Assembly (NCBI RefSeq): GCF_029407905.1
Contig: NC_073629.1
Coordinates: forward strand, 53,329,301-53,393,300
Origin: Bubalus kerabau
Taxonomy: Eukaryota; Chordata; Mammalia; Artiodactyla; Bovidae
Direction: 5' to 3'
DNA length: 64,000 nucleotides
In this document: piece by piece, positions 52,199 to 63,639 of the stretch
Position numbering within the stretch: the stretch's first letter is position 1
Layout of the letters: each line of letters starts with the position of its first letter
Made by a program: the position numbers and the translations under genes
The notes under the pieces: generated by a model
Seen by the model: the letters and a program-made list of their open reading frames with translations, nothing else
What the model was told of the DNA's origin: nothing
The model's database searches: none

Positions 52199-52664
52199 TT
52201 GACAATTCCAGTTACTCCTGCCTTAGCAGAGTGGTTTCTCCAATTGAAATGAACAATAAACAACATACAATGACTTAAATATTGACTAATTTGTCATTAC
52301 TGTCAATAGAGCATATATGAAAAATCTTAATTATATCAATACAATCAGTGACTTTGCTAAAATAAAGATAAAACAAATTAATTTTCTACAGTAGATATAT
52401 AAATAGTTAATTAACTATGGATGTATTACTCATCCAAGTATCACCAACTCATCAAGAGGACACCTAGACAAGCATAATTATGATTATTCAGTCATCTGTG
52501 ATAACTTGCTTTGTCATATAAAAAAAAGTTTTACATATATATTCTCATTTGTCATTATGAATATTTATTTGTCAAGGTAAGAAGATAGAAGTATTCTATT
52601 TAACAGTTTTTATCTATATTTGTAATTTCTAAACATTTAGATACAGGCCCTATAGGCCTCCATT
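52199..52664. other. AT-rich non-repeat stretch
   Basis: Nothing recognisable. Confidence 0.4.
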
Positions 52665-52746
52665 TGTTCTCTTCCCAACCCAGGGATCAAACCCAGGTCT
52701 CCCACATTCCAGGCAGACACTTCAACCTCTGAGCCACCAGGGACTC
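52665..52746 (-). mobile_element. tRNA-derived SINE head fragment, antisense
   Basis: TTCCCAACCCAGGGATCAAA, CCCAGGTCTCCCACATTCC, CTTCAACCTCTGAGCCACCA. Truncated. Confidence 0.75.
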
Positions 52747-53112
52747 CATTCTCTTGCCCTGGGCCACACAAAAGTTAAGAGTGGGTCGATGCCTAAAGAG
52801 AGATGGGTATTGACATTGGGCCCACCCTCCCCTGGGGAGTAGTCCTAGAGAATGCAACTACAGAGGCCCTGAGGTATAGCTGGGCAACCAAGGTAAGATT
52901 TCACACACCTTTCTAATCTCATATTCAGCAGGGGATCCACATTCTTACTGATGTTCAGCAATCTTCAACAAGAGAATAAACCTCTACAGTAACATTTAAA
53001 ACCACAAATGCATGATTAAGGTGATACCTTCATGTGAATGACTTTAGTTACTATAGTCTTCTAGTTCGGTCTTTCTTTGGCTGAATTGTTCATTAACGAA
53101 GAGTACACTGTT
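52747..53112. other. Non-repeat stretch
   Basis: No gene or element recognised. Confidence 0.4.
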
Positions 53113-53322
53113 ATTGGCTTCTCAGATGGCTCAGTGGGTAAAGAATCTGCCTGCAATGCAGGAGACATGGGTTTGATTCCTGGGTTGGGAAGATCCCCTG
53201 AGAAGGAAAAGGCAACCCACTCCAATATTCTGGCCTGGAAAATCTTATGGACAGAGGAGCCTGACGGGCTACCATCCACGTGGTCACAGAGTCAGACACG
53301 ACTCAGCAACTAACATACACAT
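53113..53322 (+). mobile_element. Bov-tA SINE
   Basis: TTCTCAGATGGCTCAGTGGG, GGTTTGATTCCTGGGTTGG, CACTCCAATATTCTGGCC, GACACGACTCAGCAACTAAC. Confidence 0.9.
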
Positions 53323-53357
53323 TATCATTTCACTATGGGGCAATCCTCATCCAATTT

Positions 53358-53462
53358 GTTGTTCGTTGTTCAATCACTAAGTAATACCCGACTCTTTGAG
53401 GCCCCATGAACCAGCACACCAAGCTACCCTGTTCTTTCACTATCTCTCGGAGTTTGCTCTGT
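53358..53462 (-). mobile_element. BovB 3' end fragment, antisense
   Basis: GTTGTTCGTTGTTCAATCAC, ACCCGACTCTTTGAGGCCCC, TTTCACTATCTCTCGGAGTT. Old and short. Confidence 0.75.
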
Positions 53463-53789
53463 TTGGTCTAGAGAGGAGAGGGAAGACATGTTGAGGAATA
53501 GAGAGAAATCTTAAAATCTAGGATTTTCCTGAGGAATTAGATTTCATCTTCATGCGGTGACCCAGTGGATGGTTGTTCAGGCTGCTCAGTTGGAGGGCAG
53601 CAGGCGTTGGAATCCAGCTCTTGTTCCGCTCACCAAGCCAGATGCCCGGATGTCAGGCTGGGTCAGCCAAAGGCAGTGCCTTTCTCTCATTCTCACAAAG
53701 GTGCTCTATGGGGCAGCTGGGCCCGACATGCATGACTGCAGAGGACAGAATTAGGCCCAAACAGTGAGAGTTATATAGATGCTGAAGTG
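53463..53789. other. Non-repeat stretch
   Basis: Two overlapping plus-strand frames at 53557-53767 lack family resemblance. Nothing else seen. Confidence 0.4.
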
Positions 53790-53990
53790 TAGGGAAAAGG
53801 TGGTTTATAAACTTGATCTTGTTAACTCTTATAACAACCCTAAAAAGCAGGTATTATTACAACCTTCACTTTACAGAAAAGAAAACTGAGGTTGAGAAGG
53901 TAAGCACCTTGCCCAGCATTTGAAAATGACAAAACGTAGGATGCAAAACTAGAATTTTCTCATTAAAAAAACACACTCGTTCTACTCTAC
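53790..53990 (-). repeat. MIR SINE, antisense
   Basis: TTAACTCTTATAACAACCCT, CAACCTTCACTTTACAGAAA, AGAAAACTGAGGTTGAGAAG, GCACCTTGCCCAGCATTTG. Confidence 0.8.
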
Positions 53991-54765
53991 ATTATGATAC
54001 TCTAACAATTTGAGCAGTTCTATGATGAAATGTGCTTTCTGAAGCTAGCAATTTCCATATTTCTTTAAGTGTCTAAGAACAAATTGAATGCCAGCTCATC
54101 AGATGGGTCATAAATGGGACTCATGTATCAATGAGTAGTTGAATTAGGTGATGCCAACATAGTCCAGGTTCAGTCAGGGAAACAAAAACCATGCTATGTA
54201 TTTCAAGTATGAAGGGTTTTGATGTAGGGAACTAGAGGCATAACCAACTGCTAGAAGAGTTAGGGAACCAAGATTTGGGAAGCTAACAGCAACAGTCTCA
54301 GGCTGCCACAGTAAAGCAGATGGTTCACTGGAGTGCAGATTTTCAGACCCACTGGAAATCTCTTTTTTCTCAGTTTATAGCACTAACTGAGGTAATTCTT
54401 TAGAATCTCACCTGGTAGTTCTTTAGAATCTCACATCTACTCATGTTGCTAATTGTAAATTGCGGCCTGTCCTCTTCAGCCTTTCAATTCTCACATGGGT
54501 GTCTCTTATTGGAAGAGATGCTGACTCTAAGCAGGACTGGAGGGACAGAGAATTGTGAGAAACGTTGTTCCTGGCTAGAAGAGTGGTCACGAGGCAAAAT
54601 CTCTAAGCCCCATCCTGCCATAATGATGGAAGATTCTTTTTTTTTTTTTTTTTGCTACTTACTAGTTATTAGAATTCCTTTTATTTTATAGTGAGTTGGG
54701 AGTTAAAATAGTAGGAAGTCATCAGGCCCCTTCAAGACCCCTTGTCACTGTGGGAAAATACAGTA
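53991..54765. other. Mostly non-repeat stretch
   Basis: Contains a T17 run (54637-54653). The part at 54160-54420 reads like an old interspersed repeat (GTCCAGGTTCAGTCAGGGAA, AAGCAGATGGTTCACTGG) that I cannot name. Confidence 0.3.
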
Positions 54766-54787
54766 CAGAAAGAAATGTACATGTAGA

Positions 54788-54893
54788 AGGAATTCCCTGG
54801 TGGTCCAGTGGTTAGGACTCTGTACTTTCACTGCCGAAGGCTGGGTTCAATCCCCGACTAGGATCCTGTAAGCCACATGGCCAAAAAAAAAAA
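54788..54893 (+). mobile_element. CHR-2-type SINE
   Basis: AGGAATTCCCTGGTGGTCCA, GTGGTTAGGACTCTGTACTT, CAATCCCCGACTAGGATCC, GCCACATGGCC plus A13 tail. Imperfect TSD: AGAAAGAAATGTACATGTAG before the element and a three-mismatch copy after it near 54896-54916. Confidence 0.88.
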
Positions 54894-54919
54894 AAGAAAG
54901 AAATTTATCTGTAGAAGAT

Positions 54920-56949
54920 ATAGGTAAAGTTCCACATGTCATCATTTTTCCTAAGATAAAGCAACCTCAGTTGGGCTGGGCCAAAGAAAACCAGGTGGCT
55001 GCAAAAGTAGGCCTGCTCCTCAGTCTTTAGGAATAATTTAGTGTTCACATGAAGGATTATGTTCCAGGGGAGCTATTGATTTTGTTTGTTTGTTTTGGCT
55101 CCTACCTGAGTAAAGATAAAGGTTTTAGTCCACAACACAGCATCGTAACAATAGCAAGACCTATGAATTTTTCCAATAGGTAATTCCAGGCTGAAGACAA
55201 TGTACTTGAAAAACAGCCTAGTGTGCTGCAATATTAAAACAGTAGGCCACTAAGGCTATAATACACCAGCTACTGATAATGAGATTACAAACTCCTATCT
55301 CCCAGTATTTTCCCTCCTGTATCCCTGCACTCAATTTTGTTGCTGGGGAACACCCACTGTTGAAGTAAGGGAAGGACTTTGGTTGATGTAAGCACGTCTT
55401 TTGTTACATTTGTTGTGAGAATTCTTGTAGTTTTATAAGTATCAGTCAAGCCACATAGTCTTCTCTCACCCTAGGAAATGAATCCTTGGAACAACTTGCT
55501 TAAAGTTAGAAAATCATATCTCTGTTTATATATCTGAGTCTAATCATGGCCTTTCTACATATGGTTTATTTATTGTATTGAAAGAGATGTTCTTTTCTGC
55601 CAGGTCTTAGGGGAACAGTAATCAAATTTATAATTAGTAAACATATGGCTAACATTTGAAATATTTTGTCTGAATTTGGGAACTGAATTTTAAGAGGTAC
55701 ATTGATAAATGAGAATATATTCATAGGGGACCAGGATTAATATTAGCATAAAATACAATTTAAAAAATAATTTATTGAGTACTATGCTAAGCATGTCACT
55801 CGTGTTATTGTTTTTAATCCTCACAGTCATTGACTTTTGTTACACTTTTGTCAATGAGTGACTGAGGTCACATAACAAACCCTGATGCCTGAAGCGAAGC
55901 TGTTATCCACTCACTGTACAGTGAGGACCCTAGAAAACATCTCATATGCAAAGCTATAGGGGAACAGACAGCATCTGCATTGACAATGGAAATAATTGAT
56001 ACCAATGGAGACAAGTTACTGGATGGAGATTTTATCTCACTAAAAGAAGATGCTCCCATCTTTAGAACTGAACTTTCAAACCAAAGCAGAGGTACTCATT
56101 TTTTTAGGAATGGATAAAAGATTTCAACTCTAATTTATGATGTGAGCAAAATAGAATAAATGACCAAATTGCTGTTTTCATTTCTACTAATACTATTAGA
56201 AAAACAAAAGACTATATTAAAAACTTAAAAATAATAATTAAGTAAAAGTCTCCCAAATCCCTACACTTTTTCATTGACTCCAAAGTGAATGCCGGATTTA
56301 GGCCCATCTTCTCAAAATGTGTCCACTGTCTTTTTAAATGTTACTTGGTCTTTAGAACTATGTTAAGTAAGTTAATGTATGTGGAAAGGCTTTGTAATGG
56401 TTGCATACCACATGGATATGAAGGATCAGTGAACAGAAAGAAAATGTTTCAGTCCTCTTGATATTTTTCTTCTGTATAATGATACATATCAGTCTTTAAA
56501 GCTACTGAATCAACCAGACATCGCTCTGGTAAATGTAGTTATATAAATATAGCCAAGGCATGTATATTTTCATTGGTTAAGCTAATGTTTACCTAGTAGT
56601 AAAGGGCTGTGTGTCTCTGTTATGTACTAGGTAAACAGAAATGATTAATATATGGTTCTACTCTTTATAAGTAGCATAAAAACAAAGAATTGCAACTTAG
56701 AAAAACTAATGCTGACTAATAGAGATATGGTGTCAATAAAAATAAAATGAAATCAATAACATGTTTAAAGTTGTTAGGCTGGATTTACTAAGGACTTCTT
56801 TAAGGCTTACATAAGTATCAGTAGTTACACTTTGCTGACACTGAAGAGGTCAGTCTGGAATTTATCTGCTCTACAAATTAGCATATACCTCTACAAAATC
56901 ATTTGTACATGAAGAAACAATTAGCATATATTAGAAATTGGTATTACCA
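54920..56949. other. AT-rich, mostly non-repeat stretch
   Basis: A diverged antisense MIR is possible at 55770-55880 (TTATTGAGTACTATGCTAAG, TTTTTAATCCTCACAGTCAT). Otherwise no element or gene. Confidence 0.35.
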
Positions 56950-57181
56950 AAAAGGAAAAGGGGGGAGGGATACATTTAGAATTTTGGATTAACATATTTA
57001 CACTACTATATATATAAAATAGATAATCAACCAAGACTTACTGGGTAGCACAGGGAACTCTACTCAATATTCTATAATAACCCATATGAGAAAAGAATCA
57101 AAAAAGAATGGATATGTGTATATGTACAACTGAATCATTTTGCTGTACACCTGAAACTAACGTAAAATTGTAAATCAACTA
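56950..57181 (+). mobile_element. Artiodactyl L1 3' end, sense
   Basis: GGGGGGAGGGATACATTTAG, GGGTAGCACAGGGAACTCTA, CATTTTGCTGTACACCTGAA, CTAACGTAAAATTGTAAATC. Directly abuts antisense BovB, without a clear tail between them. Confidence 0.75.
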
Positions 57182-57968
57182 TTGTTGTTGTTCAGTTGCC
57201 CAGTCATGTCCAACTCTTGTGACCCCATGGACTGCAGCATGCCAGGCCTCCCTGTCCCTCACCATCTCCCAGAGTTTGCCCAAGTTCATCAAGTTTATGT
57301 TCATTGCATCGGTAATGCCATCCAGCCATCTCATCTTCTGACACCCTCTTCCCCTTTTCGCCCTCAATCTTTCCCAGCATCAGGGACTTTTCCAATGAAT
57401 CATCTGTTCACATCAGATGATCAAAATACTGGAGCTTCAGCTTCAGCATCAGTCCTTCCAGTGAATATGCAGGGTTATTCTCCCTTAAAATTGACTGATT
57501 CGATCTCCTTGCTGTCCAAGGGACTTTCAGGAGTCTTCTCCAGCACCACAGTTTAAAGCCATCAATTCTTTCACGTTCTGCCTTCTTTACAGTCTAGCTC
57601 TCACAACTGTACATGACCACTGGGAAGACCATAGCCTTCACTATTCGGACTTTTGTCGGCAGAGTAACGTCTGCTTTTCAACACACTGTCTGGGTTTGTC
57701 ATCGCTTTCCCGCCAAGAAGCAATTGTCTTCTGATTTCATGGCTGCAGTCACCGTCCGCAGTGATTTTGGAGCCCAAGAAGAGGAAATCTGTCACTACTT
57801 CCACCTTTCCCCTTCTATTTGCCATGCAGTAATGGGGTCGGATGCCATCATCTTTGTTTTTTTAACATTTCGTCTTAAGCCGGCTCTTTCACTCTCCTCC
57901 TTCACCCTCATCAAGAGGCTCTTTAGTTCCTCTTCACTTTCTGCCATTAGAGTGGTATCATTCACCTC
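57182..57968 (-). mobile_element. Older BovB LINE 3' half, antisense
   Basis: Antisense BovB from the tail (TTGTTGTTGTTCAGTTGCCC) to the end of the reverse transcriptase region (TTTCTGCCATTAGAGTGG). It differs from copies 1-3 by blocks of substitutions (for example GGGTCGGATGCCATCATC, where the others have GGGACCAGATGCAATGATC, and TAACATTTCGTCTTAAGC). It retains about a dozen CpGs. No intact ORF. The minus-strand coding remnant matches the C-terminal RTE region. Confidence 0.88.
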
Positions 57969-58253
57969 CTTCAGTAAGAAATCTACTAGTATTAAATAAA
58001 CAAAAACTGGCTTACCATAGACAGGTCCTAGATAATTTCTATATATGTTAATACATGTTGGTTTGGGTTAATTTGTTCATCAATATTTGAAACATGCTGG
58101 AAAGCAACCTGAGTGGGTATAAATACTAGCAGACTAGAAGTCTTGTTTCCACTCTAAAACTATTTCCATAATTTGAGCAGGTTTCTTAACTTTCTGGACT
58201 TCAGTTTTTATGTATTAAAAAACAATAAAAGGAAGCTATTCTTTATGATCCAA
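57969..58253. other. Non-repeat stretch
   Basis: AT-rich, nothing recognisable. Confidence 0.4.
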
Positions 58254-58456
58254 GGGGCTTCCCTGGTGGCTCAGATGGTAAAGAATCTGCCTGCAATGCG
58301 GGAGATCTGGGTTCGATCCCTGGGTCGGGAATATCCCCTGGGAAAGGAAATGGCAACCCACTCCAGTATTCTTGCCTGGAGAATCCCATGGACAGAGGAG
58401 CCTGGTGGGCTGTAGTCCATGGGGTCGTGAAGAGTCGCACATGACTGAGCGAGTAA
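58254..58456 (+). mobile_element. Bov-tA SINE, near-consensus
   Basis: GGGCTTCCCTGGTGGCTCAG, GGGTTCGATCCCTGGGTCGG (perfect B box), GGCAACCCACTCCAGTATTC, CCATGGGGTCGTGAAGAGTC. Young, with CpGs retained in the head. Confidence 0.93.
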
Positions 58457-58689
58457 TAGTAATACAAGGCTTTTTCTAGTTCTATGGCTCTCTTTATTTT
58501 GCTAGCATATTTTCATATTTTATATGATGTGGAACATCTGGATTTATATTTAATAATAAGAAAAATCAACAAAGAATTTAATGTGCATATGTTATTTTTA
58601 TAATTGCTTATCTTTGAGCAAGATTATGATATCTCTTTTCTGCTATTGGATAACTTAATAATATATGCTCATTTAGATGTATAAAAATG

Positions 58690-59000
58690 GAAACAGGATC
58701 ACTTTTACTCATCCTTCAAGGTACAGTTCATCAACAACTTTATTAAGTTCCACCCTCATTCCTAAACCAAATCACCATTTCTCTGGTGTTCTACAACAGT
58801 TTTCTTAATCTCCGCTAGAGGACCCATTTCATTCTGTACCATATTTCTAGTTAATTATTTACCTGCTTATCCTCCTTGCTAGATTATAAACTTGTTTGAA
58901 AGTGTGGGATGTTTTATTTGTCTTTATGTCATCTGCAGCTTTGAGCAGAGTGCCTTGCACATAGGAAACATTCCAGAAATTTCTTAGTTGACTCCATCAG
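58690..59000 (+). repeat. L2 LINE 3' end, sense
   Basis: CCTTCAAGGTACAGTTCATC, CTTGCTAGATTATAAACTTG, TTTATGTCATCTGCAGCTTT, GAGTGCCTTGCACATAGGAA. Confidence 0.65.
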
Positions 59001-59089
59001 TACTAGTAAATCATATTTATACAACCAAGACTAGCAATACCCAGTACTCACTTTTAAACAATTATACTCTAATATTAGAAAGTTCTTTT

Positions 59090-59540
59090 TACCTCATCTA
59101 TACACTCTTCTCTCAAACTCTGTGGACCAGTCAAAGCATCACCCTTTAACTTTGCCATGATTTTTTCTTATCTCTGATGTGGGTCCTGCCTTTTCTCTTG
59201 TCTGGTACATTCTTCCCACTCCCCCTTTCACTATCTCTCTTTCTCTAGCCAACTTCTACTTATCCTTTGCCACAGCCATACCTTTCTCCAAGAAGCATTT
59301 CCTAGCCCTTCATGCCATATCCAGGCTGGGTTAGATGTCCCTCCTGCATATTCTTACGGCCTTTGGTACTACTACAACCATTATACTTATTAACTCCTTT
59401 GTACTACATTTATTTTCTCCTCTATTTTCTCTGTGTATAAGATCTGGAAATTCAGAGTGTCACTTGTATTACGCATGATTGTATCCCCAGGGATACAACA
59501 GGGTCTAGCACACTTTTGGGATGAATATATGACCTTTAAT
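59090..59540 (+). repeat. L2 LINE 3' end, sense
   Basis: TCTGGTACATTCTTCCCACT, AGCCAACTTCTACTTATCCT, TCCAAGAAGCATTTCCTAGC, TGATTGTATCCCCAGGGATA, AGGGTCTAGCACAC. Second L2 3' half in tandem with the previous one, so two separate insertions. Confidence 0.65.
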
Positions 59541-60068
59541 CATTTTTTTATAATGTAAAAACAGAAGTCCATCAAATTAATAACTTTCCTAAGACCTCAC
59601 AAGGTTAATGTAGCCCTCTTCAAATCAGGTTGGATATGGATCATTGTAGCCCTAATTTTCCCCTATATGCTCAAGAAAAACACACCCTGTCAGAATCGTT
59701 GCCATTTCTGAGTGGGGAAAGAAGAGAGATGTTCACATCATTGAGTAATTGTATTACTAAAGAAAGAGCATGATGATGGTTGATGGGTTATATTTTATAC
59801 AGTCTAGTGGATTTACTAGATATTTGTGCTTTGGTTGACTAGAAGGATTTACTAAATATCAAGCTACAAAGTACAAAATACAACATAAGCAGGCAGGTTG
59901 ATGAAGAAAGGAAAGCTACCTTCGAGAGCCAGGAATGAAAGAAAGGGTCATGTCTACAACCACTAGAGCTGGTAGTTAATAAATTTAGGTCTCAAGTCTT
60001 AAAATTTGTGACATGGGAAAGTCAGATCATAAAAGTCTTCTCTGCAGCTGAAAAAAATAATTGCTCAA
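59541..60068. other. Non-repeat stretch
   Basis: AT-rich. The phrase ATTTACTAGATATTTGTGC/ATTTACTAAATATCAAGC is locally duplicated near 59811 and 59848. No gene. Confidence 0.4.
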
Positions 60069-60166
60069 TAGTAAACTCCAGAAGTTGGTGATGGACAGGG
60101 AGGCCTGGCGTGCTGCGGTCCATGGAGTCACAAAGAGTCGGACACGACTGAGCAACTGAATTGAAT
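60069..60166 (+). mobile_element. BovB LINE 3' end, extreme 5' truncation
   Basis: TAAACTCCAGAAGTTGGTGA, TGGACAGGGAGGCCTGGCGT, GTCGGACACGACTGAGCAAC, tail TGAATTGAATTTAA. Under 100 bp. Confidence 0.88.
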
Positions 60167-60209
60167 TTAAGATTATATTTGGGATGTATCCACAAAGTGT
60201 ATCCTTTGA

Positions 60210-60213
60210 TATA

Positions 60214-60247
<34 letters not shown>
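60210..60247. repeat. TG/TA compound microsatellite
   Basis: ATATGTGTGTGTGTGTGTGT followed by GTATATATATATATATA. Confidence 0.95.
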
Positions 60248-60248
<1 letters not shown>

Positions 60249-63200
60249 GTACTCTCTGTTTTCTTAAAAATGGATTTAATATTATAATTAATATAATATT
60301 TGCAATTATTTTTTACCACCATAAAATAATGACCATAAAATTACAAACCAGGTTCAGAGGTAACATTCAGTTCTATACCCTCTTGACCAAGAAATAGTGA
60401 AGTAAAAAGTCAGCTTCTTTCCTTCCAAATCACAAAATTTTCATATGGGGGAGAAGAACTGTTGTCAATTTTGGCAGCTATAACTAGGATTGAAACAAAT
60501 ACTGGTGTGTGTGTTCCATTAGTTACTCTTCTGCCTATGAAACATTCAAAGTTTCTCTTGCAAACCCCTTCTTGGGACAATATGCACTGTCGTAAACAAA
60601 GAAACATCAATATCTATACTTGTTATTTGTCTCATTGTACATTGCACCAAGTAGGTGGAGCTTCATTCTATCTGGTACAGTATCATAAAAAACAAAAGCC
60701 TCAAACTATGGGCAAACACAAAGGGGCTAAATTAAAGTGTCTATTCATCTATCACTCCACCTGGTGAAGAACAACCGACAGCTGATCGTTCATCTGCCAT
60801 TTTCAACATGAACAAAGTAAAAAGAGATAACTCACTCTCAAATGAAGACATATTTTCTAAGAAATCAACAGCCATACATTATATTGGTATACTTGTACAT
60901 GAATAAGTGTCTTAGAATATATATCCATATTTCTACCTGAGTATGAAATTTTGAACACCCTCACCACCACCACTATCCCCCCTTTTTTAACAAGAAAAAG
61001 TTTTTAAATAATAGTTCTTGAGTTCCAGCAGGTGTAAAATTTGTGAGGATTCACAAACTTCACTGCTATCAAAATAATAACAATTTATGAATTATTTAGT
61101 TTCAAGGAAGAGAAAAAAGTGGAGGATGCCAAAGTGGAAAACAGTGGGGAAGGATAACTCCCCTCACAATGAAAACACATACACATATTCACAACCACAC
61201 ATGTGCAAGTTTATAAATGAGAGACCTTCAAAACAATAGTGAAAAAATGTACTGAGTACAAATATTTTGTAAATTAACTCTTTAGAAAAAGATAATTACG
61301 TTATTATATTAACAGGGGCATTTCAGTCACTCTTTTTCCCACTTAGAATGTGGGTTGTTCATATCAAGGCCTCTCATCAAATTTACAGGGCATTTACTAA
61401 CTTGGATTTTAATAAAAGTAAAAAACAGTATTAAAAAATTGAAAGGTGACAAATTTGATTTAAATGGATACTGAACTCCAGGCAAATGTGTTGTTTGAAT
61501 TCTGCCTGATGTACCGCTGCTGCCAGGAAGCATTAAAGTAATAGTGAATGGTCAATATGTGCTTACATATCACGTGTCAAGCTTAGCAAGAATGTTCCGC
61601 TCTTAGAAAATTGTATTGTTAAAAGTAAGTGACAAAGCTTGAGCAGCCCCTTCAAATTCATAAAGACATTTGGAGGAACTGAAACATGCTTGTAATAAAA
61701 CCAGGATTTTTAAAATAGAGGCTAGAGCTCATGTAGCATCTTGCCAAGTAATCAGATAAAAATGATTACATAAATTTCCAACAATAAATTCCTTCTGCAT
61801 TTGCTGAGTGAGCACATAGGGATGGAAAGAAGCTCATCCTTAGAACCATATTTTTATCTATCAGACTTTTCTGTGGAGGCTTTATAAGCATTTGTTTCCC
61901 CTCTCTCCCCTTTAATGCTCTTTCTGAACAGATCTTGAGAAGCCCTTGAAATGGAAAACTCAAACTTAAGTCCAGACTTAGAGCCAGGATCCATTTTTTG
62001 ACAATGAAAAAAGCAAAAAAATCATCTCAAACTTCCTTGTCACTATTCAAGTAAGTATTCTATCTATCATAAGAATTGTGGTTCCTGGGTAACAGATTAG
62101 GTATATCAATAAAATTCTGTAACCACAGTTTGAGACAAATGCCCTGATTCATTTACGGTCAGAGGTCAACCAAGGTCATATGGAATCCAAAGCATATTTA
62201 TCACTGGCCAAGCTTCAAACTGAGTTTTAAATTTTGTCAGACATGAAAAACTGCTACCAGATGGTGTCAAGATAATTCCTCTCTGTGTTAAAAACACACT
62301 TAGGTATAGTCAATAGTAAAAATCAAATAATTAGTCTGAACACCAATACACACCTGGCACCATTCCTACTGCAAGTTAGGAGGGATATCATTATGCTTTC
62401 TGTCTCTCTCCAATTAAAAAACCCCACACAACTAACACATAGTTGCCCATATCACAATTAGAAAATGGGGATATTCTAGAGCTATGGATTATCACAAACC
62501 AATAGGAAGAGACATCATGTTATTCCAAATCGTAATCCTATTTCCAACGGCAAGAGAGAATTAGAGGTTCACTCCCTGCCACCTTGATCTCCACCCTACA
62601 CCCCACTCAACTGAATGAAAATTAGTTGAAACTGTGAGATGTTCAATCTCTGCTATATAAAAGAACCCCCATTATTATAAATTCCCATATCATGTGGCTA
62701 AATTCCATTCTTCAGTTAATCTAAAAAGACAGTACAAACATTTGGAAGCTCCTCAGATGTGAGAAACCACATGCTATTGGTTCACAAAGTAAAAAGTTGA
62801 CGGCATAAGGCGACTCTGTGAAGGAGTGTATTAAGATTTCCAGATGAGCAAAATCAAAAATATCATACATTATAAAGCACAAGGAAGACTATTAACAATT
62901 AATCTGTAATATGTTTGCTTTTAAAATATTTTAGAAAATATGAATTATTCCATTTAATGACAAGTTTTTGTTTAGCTTGAGGCACTTCACTGGGTGAAGT
63001 ACGGGTTTAGGGATCTAGAATCACAATTCTTCTGTTAAGATGAAAATCACATTATGTTTTAAAATGTGGATCTGAGAGGCAACAGACGGATTCTGGCAAT
63101 GGTCGTTTGTGAATGGAGAATATCACAAAATGCTGAGGGAAATAGAATCATTCTAGGTACCCAGAATCTCTAAGTAGGGTTCCCATTTACCCCCATGAGT

Positions 63201-63600
63201 CCTGTCTACTGCACTGAGTGAGAGCCTCATGTAATTTTAATTATCAACCTTCCTGAGAGCAAAGTTTTCAAGCTACAAAGTGGCCAAATTACAGGACTTC
63301 TGGAATTGGGGTTCATTTCCTAGAAAACCATCACTTTGGATAGGGTTCTTGTTTCCCCCACACCTCAGTGGAACACAATAAAGATTTTATTCTCTGCTCC
63401 AATAATTATTGGCAATAGCATGATGCCTCCTTCCGTCATCACACAGGAGAAAAAAAAAGAAAAAAACATGAAGAAGATCCCAGGGCTGGGGAAGATGGGG
63501 TCAAGTGAGGTCACAACTGGCAACAAGAAAACCATCCAGCCTTTGAACACAGAGACTGTAAATGTCTACTGTTTTTTAAACTTATTATTTTTGGCAGGGT
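60248..63600. other. 3.3-kb repeat-poor AT-rich stretch
   Basis: No mobile element that I recognise and no gene. The frames at 60410-60767, 61327-61533, 61766-61963 and 63336-63629 have no family resemblance. Confidence 0.4.
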
Positions 63601-63639
63601 TGCATATGTTCTCTGTGCTCATTGCATGAATCTGGCTGA

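Noticed and set aside
58254..58340. tRNA gene candidates from A and B box matches in Bov-tA heads (also 38168, 53113 and others)
   Set aside because: These are the tRNA-derived heads of SINEs. They are followed by SINE body and lack a full cloverleaf 3' half.
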